Source of the DNA: Botryosphaeria dothidea
Taxonomy: Eukaryota; Ascomycota; Dothideomycetes; Botryosphaeriales; Botryosphaeriaceae
NCBI GenBank assembly: GCA_011503125.2
Contig: WWBZ02000022.1
Coordinates: 1,054,001 to 1,118,000, forward strand
Direction: 5' to 3'
Length of the DNA: 64,000 bases
Within the stretch, counting starts at the first letter, position 1; each line of letters starts with the position of its first letter. Of the stretch, positions 33,688-46,100 are shown piece by piece. The notes beneath the pieces were generated by a model. That model worked only from the letters and a program-made list of their open reading frames with translations, was not told where the DNA came from and ran no database searches. The position numbers were made by a program, and so were the translations under genes.

Positions 33688-35122
33688 CTAGTAGAAGACG
33701 CCAAGATCGACGACCTCGTCATCAGCAGCCTCGACGTTCGTGGTCTCCTCCTCGGTGGAAGCGGAGCCAGCAGCGCCGTTCTGGGCGATGATGAGGGAAC
33801 CGCCAGGGGTGACGTCGGCCTCGCCTTCAGTGAGGTAGCCAGAGACGGCGAGCTCCTTGACGTAGGCCTTGAGGGTGGCGGGGTCGTTGAGGCTGGAGTC
33901 GGCAGCGAGAAGGTAGGCGAGGAGACCGCTGATGTGGGGAGTAGCCATGGAGGTACCAGAAGCAACGGCGTAGGCGGTGTCGCTGTTGTAGTAAGAGGAG
34001 TAGGTGGTGACACCAGGGGCGTAGACATCGACAGTAGGACCAGAGTTGGAGAAGTAAGCAACCTCGTCCAAGATGTTGGAAGCACCGACAGAAATGATGT
34101 TGCTGACAGAGCCACCGAGAGAGCCGGGAGTGTAGTTGCTGGCATCGGCACCGTTGTTTCCGGCCGCGACGGCAATGTGGACGCCGGCGTCAGACAGAGC
34201 AACGAGAGCGTTCTCAACGGCAGTGGAGCGGCCGTTGAAACCAAGGGAGAGAGAGGCGACGGAGCCAACGAAACCACTTTCGCCGGAGCGAGAATCGTGC
34301 GTGGAGGCGACGTAGTCGAGACCGCTGATCAGGCCAGAGGAAGTTCCAGAACCGGTAGAGTCCAGGACCTTGACAGCAATTAGGTTGGCATTACTGGCAA
34401 TACCGACGGTGCTGCCGGCGGAGGTACCAGAGACGTGCGTGCCTACAAGCAATTAGCAAAGATTACTCCTGATCTGGTCTTGTTTTGCTCACCGTGACCA
34501 TTGTCGTCAGTCTGGGAAGTGAAGGCAGACCAGCCGAAGGTAGCACGGCCGGTCAACTGGCTGTGGGTAGTACGGATACCGGTGTCGACCTTGATGAATC
34601 AGTAACGGTCTTCTATCATCGTGCACGTGGATACTTACAATGTAGATGTCAACACCCTCGCCGAGAGCCGTCGAGTCGTAAGTGTAGGTATACGACGTCG
34701 ATGAGGGGCTGGCCGTGTTGGAAATGCTCTCGGTCTGAGAGATACGCTGCAGACCCCAAGGGGCACTGGAACGAGTGGCCTTGATGGTAGCATCCAAAGC
34801 CGAGTCTACAATGGAGACTTCAGCAATGGCGCCAAGCTTCTCAACCTGGTCAGCGGTAAAAGACCCGGAGAATCCCTGCAAATTTATTAGCAAAGAATGT
34901 TTTTGTTGGAGCGTTCACAAGACAAACCTTAAAAGCGCTGTTGTTGTAGGTGCTGAGGACAGACTCGTCCTCAACAGTAATGTCGAGCTTGGACAGAACA
35001 GAGGCAACATCGGCGCCGGAAGAGAGAATGACGTCGTAGGTGGCGGTATCCCGCTTCAATGAAGTTGGTGCGGCGTAGACGCCCAGCGAGGTCGCCAGGG
35101 TGAGAAGGGCAGAGGTCTTCAT
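33688..35122 (-). CDS. Secreted subtilisin-like serine protease (proteinase K type, S8A)
   Basis: Four exons, 35122..34928, 34875..34639, 34589..34493 and 34442..33688, encode 427 residues in phases 0, 0, 1. Signal peptide MKTSALLTLATSLGVYAAPTS is followed by an inhibitor I9 prodomain (about 28-100, YDVILSSGADVASVLSKL to GSFTADQVEKLGAIAEVSIV). The catalytic triad is complete: Asp146 in VDTGIRTTH, His176 in DDNGHGTHVSGT, Ser341 in SGTSMATPHISG, plus the oxyanion Asn in AAGNNGADASNYTP. The acidic C-terminal tail (STEEETTNVEAADDEVVDLG) after the fold is unusual for proteinase K. The middle introns interrupt next to the Asp and His motifs. A TATA box lies 116 nt upstream. It should be an extracellular endoprotease. 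Confidence 0.95.
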
Positions 35123-35237
35123 GTTGAAAGGTGGGGCCGGAGCGGAACTGAATCTTCAGGAGAAACCTTGACTGGAGTTGAGAGGCGAAGCAGATGCTGT
35201 CTCGTGAAGACTGACCATGAAGGGCCGAAAAGCCATC

Positions 35238-35244
35238 TTTTATA
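35238..35244 (-). promoter_or_regulatory. TATA box of the subtilisin gene
   Basis: TATAAAA on the minus strand, 116 nt upstream of the start codon at 35122, consistent with an inducible secreted protease. Confidence 0.55.
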
Positions 35245-38200
35245 GACCTCTGGAGCCCGTGGCGATGCTGCAAGGTCCGCTGAATTCTGCGTCATCCACT
35301 TATCGGGTCATTCGCCGAGGGCATAGGAACAGGCGAGAGGTGAGTGGATATCTCCACCAAAGCAATAGCGCGCATGATTTCTGCATTAGGAGGAGCGTGA
35401 GTGGAGGACGAGGATGGTACAGCAAGGCTCTAAGGCACCCTGCAGGCGAGGGTGCAGGTTGCCGAAGTTGGAGTGGGCGATAGCTTCAACCATCCAGCCA
35501 GAGTTGAATGTATAAGCGCTAAGTGGTTCTCCGGGCAGCGGCTATTGCCTCTTTTGGCAGCGTTTTAATCAAAAAGCAAGCTGTACCACAGGCGTCCAAG
35601 TGCTTATCGGCGGGTTTGCCGAATGACGGCGGGACTGAGGCTGTACGTGGACCTGGGCACGATCTCATGGCCAGAAGCTTGGCATTTGTTATGCTGGACG
35701 GAGCAGGCGGTGACGGAGGCCGGAAGCAGGGTCTGATTGGATGGCAGGGAGTCATCCGAGCGGGCCAAGCACGAGGCCCTGCGGAAGGGTTGCTGGCCGC
35801 CATGGGTGTGGAGTGGTACTGTAGCCGTCTGCGTCCAGGCCAGGGCGTGACCGGCGGGTGAAGGCTTGGCAGAGGGATCAACGTGCCAAGACTTCGAACG
35901 ACAGAGGGTGCGGAGGCAGATTCGGCAGGTCGTAAGGTGCTGTTGTATTAAGCTCATGAGGGCGGCGTCGCCATAGTCTGTGGGCGTTATGCCACCAGGC
36001 TTGAATCCAGATAACGCAACAGGGCGGGGGGCTAGGATTGGTGGAGTCAGTATATTGGTGGACACGCGGCCGCGGCAAGCTGGGGCGCAACAGGCACAGC
36101 TCCGGGGCGTCTGGGGGCGCGAGTCAGCCGCTGACGGTGAGTGCTGGAGTGGATGGCAAGGATAGAGATAAGCAACACCAAGCTAGTTCGACGTGCTCGG
36201 GTTGTCCGCAGGTGTGGCGCGCCCAGTCACGCGAGGCCCGTCACGCAAAGCAGCTGGATCGTTAGGCATCAGGTGCAGCGCGGAAGCCTGAATCGTGCAA
36301 TCGCAGCCAGGCTGGTGCAACAACAACAAATCGAGCTGAGGCTGCCTTTCGGGCCGGCGGGTTTCTGGGCGGCTGGCATGCATGACGGCCGAAAAGAGGA
36401 GGTTGACATGCACGCGGTGGGTCTGTCGTCAGGCCGGCTCGTCCAGTAACGCGGAAATGCGATCGGAAGCGCGACAATATGGAGATGCATACTCGAGCGG
36501 GCTCTCAGACCACGCTCTGGCATCGCAACCACTGCCATCGGGAGTCCGCACGATGATGTACAGATGCGGCTAAGCGAAAAGGCGTAGCGAGGCGGGAGGC
36601 GGATTGCGGCATCCCAACCTTCTTCGACGTGCCGACTGCTATAGTCCCCGGATTTTCTGTCGCCCCTGCGAGTCAATGATTCAAAGTCCGGTGCCCGGCG
36701 AGACACCGGTCACGAGTGCTTGAGCAAGACCGACACCTGAGCAATGAGCGAACCTCTCTTTGCGACTGCCAGCGGTTCATGCGACCTCTGCGCCGCTCAT
36801 GCCAAGCATTCCCCACTGTATAGCAAACACCCTGGATCCGGAATCTGCAAGCGGTGTGCCCCTCGGTCAGCGCTCGAAGGATTCTATTCCTGCTTCGCGA
36901 AAAATGGGCGGCATGCAGACGTGGCTCCATAATGTCCCGAGCGAAGGCCACTGTTCCCTGTCTGTTTAATATCGAGTCCACGGCGGCTGCGGGTGCTTGA
37001 CGTCTTATCGATTAGATATTGCGACTGTCTTCGGTTGGTATAGCGCCCGCGTGACTGGGTGCCAAGTCGGACGGAGAATTTTTGGACTGATGGTTGGTTA
37101 TCAGTAAACGTTCAAGAGCAAGGAGAATACTGATAGCGCCACAGGTACCGCCTGCAGTGGATCCTGTATGCATCGATTGCTGTGCAACCTTGGCCCGTGT
37201 GCACATCGAATATCACACCCCCTCGAGCCGACTTGAGATTTGCGCGAGATCGTGTTGCTATTTCTTGCTACCCTCGTCAACCGCTGGACCTTGTGGAATG
37301 TTCTCGTATACGCCGGACAGTCGACCACATGCGGAAGCTCAGTTGAAATTACGACAAAACCGTCTGGATGGGAACTTCAACTCCATATACCCACCGTCGC
37401 AATAGCTGCAGGACCTCGTAAGTTCCTTGTTTCGCCGTTGTCCAAGAAGTCTGCCGGGCTGTTTGGCAAACTGCAATGACTTGAGTTCAACCTCACGTCA
37501 ACACGAATGAGATGGCGACTTCGGCGGGACGTTAGGGAACAGAGACGAAAGAGGAAGCTGACGATATGACTTGACTGTGCAAAATTCTGATGAAAGCTGA
37601 GAACTAAGACGACTGACTAATGGGCAACAGAAGAAACCCGGAAGTGGAGCAAGAAAACATGAGACGGAAGGAAAAGAGCGCATCCACTCTCCTTCGGCCG
37701 CGCGAGAGGTCCGAGACTCGCCTGAAAGATTGAGCAACGGCATGGTCACCTTCCGTAATCACTTACCGGGTTGAAGCGATCATCAGGACGCGAACGCTAC
37801 CAACTTGTTCAACACATCCGTCCAGACAATTGCTTCAACGCATCGTGCTTGTCTCGATTGTTGCAATACGCCAATCCTCGGAAGTTCCATCATCTGAAGC
37901 AGCTGGAGTAGGGGATTCCGTCGTCTTCCTCGAGACAACAGACAGCATAGTAAGCGACCGAGATACTTTGACGGACACCCCAACGGCACTTGTGTGGGTT
38001 ACTCGGTAAAACAGCAGGGTCAGGTGAGAGTTGCTGCTTCAAAATCCCACTGCAGCTTCCACATAATCAACATTGAGACGTTGCGCAGATGACAGAGGGC
38101 AAGAAGAGCTCAAACAGCCTCACGAAGAGCGTCTCGCAGATGAGAGGCCAGGGCTCATGACCTGACAGGAGCGTTGTTGCGCTGACATGTTTGGCGAGAT

Positions 38201-38284
38201 AGGGGATAGCGGAACGGTGGGGACGACGGTGATGGTGTAGGAGAGTGGACACGACTTTTCCGGCTCGGATTGTGGGCGGAAGGC

Positions 38285-38309
38285 GAGAGAGAGAGAGAAA
38301 GAGAGAGAG
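38285..38309 (+). repeat. GA microsatellite
   Basis: An imperfect (GA)n run of about 25 nt with one AAA interruption, about 230 bp upstream of the thiolase start codon. Purine runs of this type may act as GAGA-like or nucleosome-excluding promoter DNA; that is inference. Confidence 0.75.
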
Positions 38310-38409
38310 GAAAAGCCGCGGGCAGCCGTGCCGAGGCTCTGCGCGGGCCACTTCCGTCCCCGGACGGCAGCTTTCCCCGCGCGAAGCCGCCCGCCGTGCC
38401 GTCATTCCT

Positions 38410-38425
38410 CCCCCCCCCCAAAAAA
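38410..38425 (+). repeat. C10-A6 tract in thiolase promoter/5' UTR
   Basis: Ten C followed directly by six A, 112-127 bp upstream of the thiolase start codon. Likely length-variable. Confidence 0.8.
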
Positions 38426-38536
38426 GCGCGCCGACATGTGATCCTCTCAGTCGAACAACATTGAATTCCGTTCTCCCTATAGCTTTCTAAGCTTCCTCTA
38501 ATCTTCGCCTGGCTCCCGCTGAACTTCAATCCCAGA

Positions 38537-39882
38537 ATGTCGAGCATCGCCCGCCTCACCCAGTCGACCACGGCCCTGCGGAGACTGCAGCACACCACCC
38601 GGCACTTCAGCACCACCCGGCCGCAGTCCAGGGAGGTCCGCGACGCCTACATCCTCAGCGCCTCGCGGACACCCACCGGCGTTGTAAGAGCACCTCCCCT
38701 TCAAACACCCATCGCCCCCGCTCATCCGCCCAGTTCAATGGCGCCTTCACGTCCGTCTCGGCCCCACGCCTGGGCGCCACGGCCATCGAATCCGCCCTCT
38801 CCAAATCAACCGTCCCCGTCGACAAGATCTCGTCCGTCTACATGGGCCACGTCCTCCAGGGCTCCGTGGGGCAAGCCCCCGCACGACAAGCCAGCATGTT
38901 CGCCAAGCTGCCCTCCTCGGTCGAAGCCACGACCGTCAACAAGGTGTGCGCGAGCGGGCTCAAGGCCGTGACGATCGCGGCGCAGGACATCCAGCTGGGC
39001 GGCGCCGAGGCCATCGTGGCCGGCGGCATGGAGAACATGAGCCGCGTCCCGTACTACCTCGCGCGCGCGAGCCAGCAGCCGCCGTTCGGCGAGCAGAAGC
39101 TGCAGGACGGGCTGATCACCGACGGCCTGTGGGACGTGTACAACCAGATCCACATGGGCAACTGCGCCGAGAACACGGCCAAGAAGTACGAAATCACCCG
39201 CGAGGAGCAGGACGAGTTCGCCATCTCGTCCTACAAGCGCGCCCAGGAAGCCTGGGCGGCCGGCCTCTTCAAGGACGAGGTCGTCCCCGTGACGGTCAAG
39301 GGCAAGAAGGGCGACACGGTCGTCGCCGAGGACGAAGGCTACAACCGCCTCAAGCTCGACAAGGTCAAGAAGCTCAAGCCGGCCTTCGTGCGCGACGGCA
39401 CCGGCTCCATCACCGCCGCCAACAGCTCCTCGTTCAACGACGGCGCCTCCGCCCTCGTCCTCGGCAGCAAGGATGTCGCCAAGGCCCACGGCAGCTCCTC
39501 GCGCGTCCTCGCCCGCGTCGTCTCGTTCGCCGACGCCGCGCTCGACCCCATCGACTTCCCCGTCGCCCCCGCCAAGGTCGTCCCCATCGTGCTCGAGAAG
39601 GCCGGCCTGTCCAAGTCCGACATCGCCGTCTGGGAGTTCAACGAGGCCTTCGCCGCCGTGATCAAGGCGAATGCCAAGATTTTGGGACTGGGCTCCGACA
39701 ATGTCAACCCCAGGGGCGGAGCCATTGCGTTGGGACATGCTCTGGGTAGCTCCGGAAGTAGGATCTTGGTGACTCTGCTGCATCAGCTGGAGCCTGGTCA
39801 ATACGGATGTGCGGCCATTTGCAACGGCGGCGGTGCTGCCAGTGGAATCATTGTGCAGAGGATCGCCCATGGAGATTTGTAG
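38537..39882 (+). CDS. Acetyl-CoA C-acetyltransferase (biosynthetic thiolase), probably mitochondrial
   Basis: Two exons, 38537..38683 and 38734..39882, encode 431 residues; the 50-nt intron joins in phase 0 ([17 protein letters not shown]). The first ~33 residues are rich in Arg, Thr and Ser with no acidic residue ([20 protein letters not shown]), a mitochondrial presequence. The thiolase active site is complete: acyl-enzyme Cys121 in [24 protein letters not shown], the catalytic His in [16 protein letters not shown] and the second Cys in [13 protein letters not shown]. It condenses two acetyl-CoA to acetoacetyl-CoA, or the reverse, in ketone/isoleucine catabolism or isoprenoid supply. The presequence favours the mitochondrial ACAT1-type role over the cytosolic Erg10 role. 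Coding DNA is strongly GC3-rich. Confidence 0.93.
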
Positions 39883-40228
39883 GTCAGTGACATCTACTTG
39901 AACAATTGGGGAGATGCGATGATATCTATCAGGTGTATGTATAATGAAAAATACCGGCCATCTTTTGAGCCTTTGGTTACTTCGCCTCATGAGTGCTCAT
40001 GGCAGCATACCACTGTCTGTTAGCATGAGAAGACCAATTAGTCGTAGCGAAAGCCAGTCATCATTGCACCAGAAAGCAACCATCCGTGATTTTGAGTCTT
40101 CTATATAGCCTCAAGGTCATTCATTTCTCCGTAAATCATGCTTTTTCTTTTATGCCAAAAGTTGTGTCGTCTATACATGGTCATGCACTCTGTCTAGAGT
40201 CATTCGGAAGGCTGTTCCAAAGTTTTCC
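39883..40228. other. Short intergenic between convergent genes
   Basis: AT-richer 3' flanks of the thiolase (+) and metallophosphatase (-) genes. No gene seen. Confidence 0.55.
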
Positions 40229-42507
40229 CTACGCCGATGTGGACACCATCTTGATCCTGCCCTCTAATCTAGGAGCAATGGCCTTGGTCCAGTTGATGGT
40301 GAATTCTCCCTCCCCAAGCGGGTCACCGCAGCGCGGCTGGCCCTTCAAGCCCGCCAAGCGCCACCACTTACGCATGACCTTACGCATGAGGACCCTCTTC
40401 CTCTCCAACTCCTCGACCACATTGTTCGCGCGCCTGGGTTCGGCCTCGTCTTCCGAGTCGGTGTCGGACTCGTTCAGCGGGGTCTCCGCGCCCTCCGGGC
40501 GGTGGCCGTGCGGCGTGAGCCTGCCGCTGTTGCGCGGGTCCTGCACCACCTCCAGGGCGCTTGCGACCTTGCCCTTGGGCTCGAGGTGGGGCTGGACGGT
40601 TTGGAGCTTCTCCTGCACGTTGCCCCAGTGCTTGGTCATGCTGGGGCCCCACTGCTTCCACTTGCCGAGCACCTTCAGCGACATGAAGTACTGGCGCAGC
40701 ATCATCGAGATCAGGATGCCGTTCTCCTCCGACACGATTTCCTTGGCCTTGCCGCCCTCCTCCTCGATCCTGGTTCCATTGTCAGCGTCATTGGTTTTCT
40801 GAAAGCCGTGGAAAACTTACAGCAGAGAATCATAGCCGTCACGGCCGCGGGCCATGTAGCCACGAGTGACCATGACATACTCCTTCTCCAGATCGACAGG
40901 CTCGTCTCCGATTTTGGTGTAGGTGACACGAGAACCCTCGGGTTGCTGAGGGTCGAATTCGAATTCGATGTTTGATACTTGCGGGAAACGGCCTTCCAGT
41001 GCGGGGTACTTGGACACGGCGTTCTCCAGGGCTTCAACAACAGCTTGGCCCGTAACCTTGATCACTACAATCGGGTCTTCGAACGGGAAGCAATTCATGA
41101 TGTCCTTCACGCGGAGCAGGCCGGGCGGATAGATTTGGTCTCCTCTGATTGTACCGGATGCCATCAGAGCACAGTCACCGTTGTAGGTGAATCTCATTAG
41201 ATCACAAACGAAGTTGCCCATGTTTGACTCCTTAGTACGCACAGTGGTGAAACGGGCATCCAGAGGAGAAGCAGTATAGCCAATGGGCTTGTCAAGCTTG
41301 GCCTTCAGCTTGTTTGTAAGACCCTCAATGAGCTTCACAGATTCCGGGTCCTGGGGAATCTGCGAGACAACGTCTCTACGGGTGATGTTGAAGTCCCACT
41401 TGTTGCTTCCGTCCTGTTTCTTCCATGCTTCAATGTAACTCAGTTGCTTGAAGTCGCTACCGGAGCGAAGGACGTGGGTGCCGTTGAGCAGGCTGTGATT
41501 CTGTAGGTGACGAATCAGCTTCGATTTTCATAGGAAGAAGCTCATAGGGCCGCAGGGGAGCTTGGGTCACGAAGAACATTGGGAATTCATGTAATCGGAA
41601 ACTTACGTAGTAGTGGTCATGCCCACCAAGGATGATGTCAACCAAGCCTTCGGGCAACTTCTCGGCGAGCTTGTTGTCATTTGGCTCACGCTGGTGGGTG
41701 ATGGCAATAACTATCTCGGCACCTTGCTCGCGCAGACCCGGCACCAGCTCCTTGGCAGTCTCAGACGCCGACTTGTAGATGATGTCCGGGGGCAGCGAAT
41801 TGATCGTGTCCAGCCATTCACGCTCCGCCAAGCCAATTATACCAATCTTAATGCCATTGGAAGAGGTCATCATGGTTGTCTTCGGGGCGTTTGCTAGAGC
41901 TTCGTTCTCGCCAAGGGCAGGGTCGAGCACGTTGGCCAGGAGCCATGGGAACTTGCATTGGCCGGTGAGGTGACGGTACTGGCGGACACCGAAGTCGAGA
42001 TCGTGGTTCTGAAGCGGAGAGCTGGTTGTCAGCTCTGAGAAACATTGCTAGGGAGTCTTGGTGGCAGCACTCACGCCAATACATGCGCAGTTGGTGCCGA
42101 TACCATTGAGCACCGGGACCATGTGGCTGCCTGTCCTCGGTCAGCTTGTGTGGGTGTGCATGTAAGCGGATGGGCGGACCTTTCGTGACACTGCTCTCCA
42201 AACTCGGGTTGAAGGCATCGCCGGAGAAGAAAGTCAGCAGCTCAGACTGGCCGGCAAACTTGGGGTCGCTGCGGTAGTGGTTGCAGAGGGCCTTGAAGCG
42301 GGCATAGCCTCCAACCGGCTCGGCGCTTGAGGGCTCCACCTACAGTGGTAGTAGCTGCGTTAGTATGACCGGAGCTGGAAGCTCGAGGAGAAGCAAACGC
42401 ACATGGTAAACATCGTTGTAATGAATGATACGGAGATCAGGCGGGGCGTCGTGTGCTCCGCTGGAGTAGGTGACGACGTCTTCAATGGTCGGGTTGTCTA
42501 CGGACAT
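40229..42507 (-). CDS. Metallophosphatase / 5'-nucleotidase family protein, cytosolic
   Basis: Six exons, 42507..42403, 42339..42180, 42130..42075, 42008..41607, 41500..40821 and 40769..40229, encode 647 residues; every junction keeps phase. Metal-binding motifs of the calcineurin-like domain are NDVYH (residues ~32-36), FFSGDAFNPS, GNHDLDFG (across intron 3), ITHQREPND and GGHDHYY-NHSLLNGTH (across intron 4). The 5'-nucleotidase C-terminal domain (about 330-500) shows GNFVCDLMRFTYNGDCALMASGTIRGDQIYPPG and NCFPFEDPIVVIKVTG. The motif form resembles the CG11883-type subfamily. There is no signal peptide or membrane anchor, unlike secreted 5'-nucleotidases, so an intracellular phosphohydrolase is likely; the substrate is unknown. 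A basic helical C-terminus of about 140 residues is extra. Confidence 0.9.
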
Positions 42508-43163
42508 GGTGAAGTTATGCTGGGGAGGGTCGGTAGAGTCTGAAAACGTGGAGGTGCAGAGGAATAGGAGAATAAGGAGCAGACAAAGGAGAGCCGTGAC
42601 ATGCAGGGCTCACCGCAGCTGCATGAGGGGCTCTCGGGGGTGCGGGCGGGCTTGGCTGGGCGGTGCAGCTCACCGACACACGGACGGCGGAAACGCAGGC
42701 ATCGTGATTGGCGGGGCGGAGCAGCAGCGCATCCATGGCCGAATGCAATGGGTAGGCACACAAAGGGGCGGACAGCGGGTTGGGCGATGGAGGGCTTGCT
42801 GGCGGAGGCCTCAATGCGCGACGTCGTCAAAGGCCAATGAGAGCTGCGGCATTTGCGAAGGAAAGCCCCGCCTTGATGCCCTGATGATCTCCAGACCCGC
42901 GACCGCCCACCGCCCTCCGTACCGCACTGCCCATCCTCAACACCACGCACGGACGCTGCACATCGCCGGTCATCCTGCACCGGCCCCGATCAGGACGAAC
43001 AATTGCATGTCACCACCTCAAGACCATGAATGAGCCATTACATTAACTGTCTAGCCTAAATGACCACCCGACGCCTCTATCTCCAAAATATAACCCGATT
43101 AGATACATGAACCGCCTGTCATCCTGTTGCTGCGTGGGCCGTATCGTTGAGACCGTAGCACAA
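42508..43163. other. Intergenic 0.65 kb
   Basis: Promoter of the metallophosphatase gene and 3' flank of the transcription-factor gene, both minus strand. GC-rich; no gene seen. Confidence 0.5.
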
Positions 43164-46100
43164 TCAAGGCGCGCTGCTCGTGCTGCCAGACACGATTCCG
43201 GGAAAGCCGTTCCAAGTCTGCCTGCGACTCGACTCATCGCTGAAGCTCAGCGCACTCAGATCCTCCAATCCGTCTAGGTCGAATATGCCCTCCGATGTCG
43301 TTCCCATGGTCATGCTCATCGTGTTGTCCGTCGTCGTCGCCGTCATCGCTGCCGGGGCTAACGAGCACGTTGCAGGCCCGCCGAGCATCATGTTTGCGTG
43401 GCAAAGGTTGACTGGCTCCTGGTTCATCCAATCCGAGCACGTTGGCTCCGTCGTCCAGTCGTCAGCAGCAAACGGGTAGGTTGAAATGTCGCCCATCATT
43501 CCCAAATCCTCGAGCACGTCGCGTTTATCAAAGTCGTTCGCCACTCCCGAAAGCCCGTGCGCTTTCTTGAACAATCCAAGCCACTCTGGGTTATCCGCCG
43601 CCGTCTGCTCCCATCCGTCGTCTGCGTCATACAAGATGCGACGCGCCTCTCGCTGCAGCATCGCGTCTGTGGGGCATGCTCCTTGAGACATTTCCTGCTT
43701 TGCGTACCTGCCGAGCCTCACCGTCAAGATCTCCCAGCATGTTGCATTGATGGGCGTTTCCTCGACGTCCAAGCCGCGATTTTGTGGAGTGTTGAGGCTC
43801 GAACTCGAGCTGGAGTGTCCCTGTTGCCCGGACGGAGGACAGCCATCCCGGTCGGTGTGGAAAAATCCAGCCGCCGCCGCATTATCCCATCGAGATACCT
43901 TCATCGTCGGATGATTCGTTGTGTGCCACGCCAAAGATGCTGGCTGGGAAGCAGAGAAGGGGTTCGGGCTTTTGGCTTCGTTTGCAATCAGGTACGGCGG
44001 CATCGCGTTCGTGATCAGAAGAGCAACCTGAGGATCAAAGCCTCGGCACCCCTTCCAGTCTTTCATCTGCGCTCCGTTGCGGAATTCTTTGGCCAGGTGG
44101 TCCATTCTATCTTGCCTGCATGCCGCTGTCAGTCCACGTACTCTCCTTTCCGCCAGCCAGTGGAAACATACCAAGTCTCGAACGTCGTGCGACAGAAGCC
44201 GCAACGACTCTTGATGTATTGTGTCTCACTCTTCCAACTCTCCATTGTTTGTGTCAGCTTGCAGTTGTGCATGAGCCGCATGTGTTGCCTGAGGTGGTCC
44301 TTCCTGTAAAAAGTCCGCTGTTCTGGGCTCCTTTCCTCGCAGGCAGACCAATTGTGAGTTTCGAGATGTTCCTTGTCAGGATTGATGGCATCGCAGAAGA
44401 CACACTTTCTCTGCCCAGATGCCGTGCAGGTGATGACAGGACCCAGCGGTGCACATATCCACTTCTCCAGACTGAGATGCAGAGACTTCTCGTGCCTGGC
44501 CCAGTCATACTTACTCTTGAATGCGTCGGTGCAGAACGTGCATTGGAAAACCTTTGTTTTCTTGTCGTTGTCTGAAACCTGCTTCTTCATGTCCGGTCTG
44601 CGCCGACGGCGCCTTTCCTTGCGCACGCCGTTCACGGATCCGAAAGAGCCAAAGGATCCGAACGATCCTCCGGAGTTCCGCGAGTTCCGCGACGTGTAAG
44701 ACCAAATAGATCCGAGGGACTCTCCTTGACTGGACATGCCTGAGTTCACCGAGGCAATTTCCAGACTGACACTGGAAGGAGCCCTACGCGAGATTTGTCC
44801 AGAGCCCGTGCTTGATGCATGGCGACTTGTGTGGCCACTGTTGGTGTATTCTTCCTCGAGAGGAGGTGTCGTCGTCCGCACGGCCTTCTGAATGGCCGTC
44901 CAAGGAGCAGGCTCGTTGTCCGGGGGTGAATCCAGGTATCGCTCCATGGGATTCTTGTCGAACCAAGACTTGTTGGAATTAATGTCGATGGCTCCGCTTG
45001 ATTGCATGCTTGGCGAGGCTGGCCTCTTCGGCTTGTGCTTCTTGCGTCGACGGGCGTTGGCAAGCCAGTTGTTGACTTGGCTTTCAGTGAGCCCGGTCCG
45101 TGACCTCAAGTCGGCCTTCTCCTCCTCGGTGGGGTAAGGGTGTCCGCTGTGGCTTACGATCCAATCGGTCAAAATCTTGACTGAAGCGCGCGAGAACCGA
45201 ATGCCACTTTTCCGAGCAGCACGGTCCTCGTCAGTCTTGATGCCGACCATGGTCGCGGTGCTGGTCAGTTCACCAAACTCCTGGCAGACATCCTCGACCA
45301 CATGATGTAACGTGTCGATTGTGTTGCGGGATTTGCGCTGGTTAGCGGGCACGTCAAAGCTGCATGTCCGGAACAGGGCGTTGCAAGGAGAGCACCCAGT
45401 CTGGCCCTCGAAAGTCAGGAAGCAGTCGAGATGTCGCAGACGGCAGTAATCGCAAGGAGTCTCCGGCTTGTGATATCGGGATATAAAGTTCGAGAAGTTC
45501 AAGGTCCAATCGTTGTTGAGGTCATTGGTGGCCAGGAACCCAGATGTTTCGGTGATGGGAGCACTGAGGTCGACCTGGCTAGTCGGCCTACTGTTGCAGA
45601 GGCATCTGAGGAATGTTTAGCAGGTGACGCAACGGGACGAACAGTCAATGGCCGCAACATGTGAGGATGGGAAGTGGACTTGAGCACCATTCCGTACGCC
45701 GTCAGGAGTAAAGGCATCTCATCGAATGGCCAAAGTTGCTGCGCAACTGAGACTGCACAATGAATGCTTCGATTCCGGACGGCGTACGTGCCGAATGCCT
45801 TTCGCAGTGCCTGTTGTACTTGCACCGAAGGCAAAAGATGCATGGGATGATGTCAAACGTCCAAATAGATTGTGTTCGCGCGACCCGATACAAGATATGA
45901 GGTCCGGCCAATACCGAATGCATCTCATGCTTCAGTGCTTGAGCCTTGCTGCACGACCAGAGGAGGCCGGGGTCCGGGCGCCATGTAATCTGAAACAGCT
46001 GTCCGGCGAACGGACAATGATTCAAGTGCCCGATGGGATTTGGGAAGAGAAATAGGAAGCACGTCGCGTGTCAACTTACCCATCGTCGTGGGGATGCAGC

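Larger units (their letters stand above)
35123..38536. other. Large gene-free region, 3.4 kb
   Basis: The longest stretch without a supportable gene. It holds the TATA box of the subtilisin gene at its left end, and a GA-rich microsatellite and C10-A6 tract near the thiolase gene at its right end. Frames on both strands in 35.5-36.7 kb are GC-driven and show no domains. Confidence 0.45.

Noticed and set aside
38806..39990. 394-codon open frame antisense to the thiolase gene, and a 267-codon frame in another sense frame
   Set aside because: Both are shadows of strongly GC3-biased thiolase codons; the peptides are repetitive Arg/Gly/Val/Asp without domain pattern, while the sense frame has every thiolase motif.
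43234..43686. Possible small genes opposite the transcription-factor C-terminus
   Set aside because: Shadows of the sense exon, no motif.
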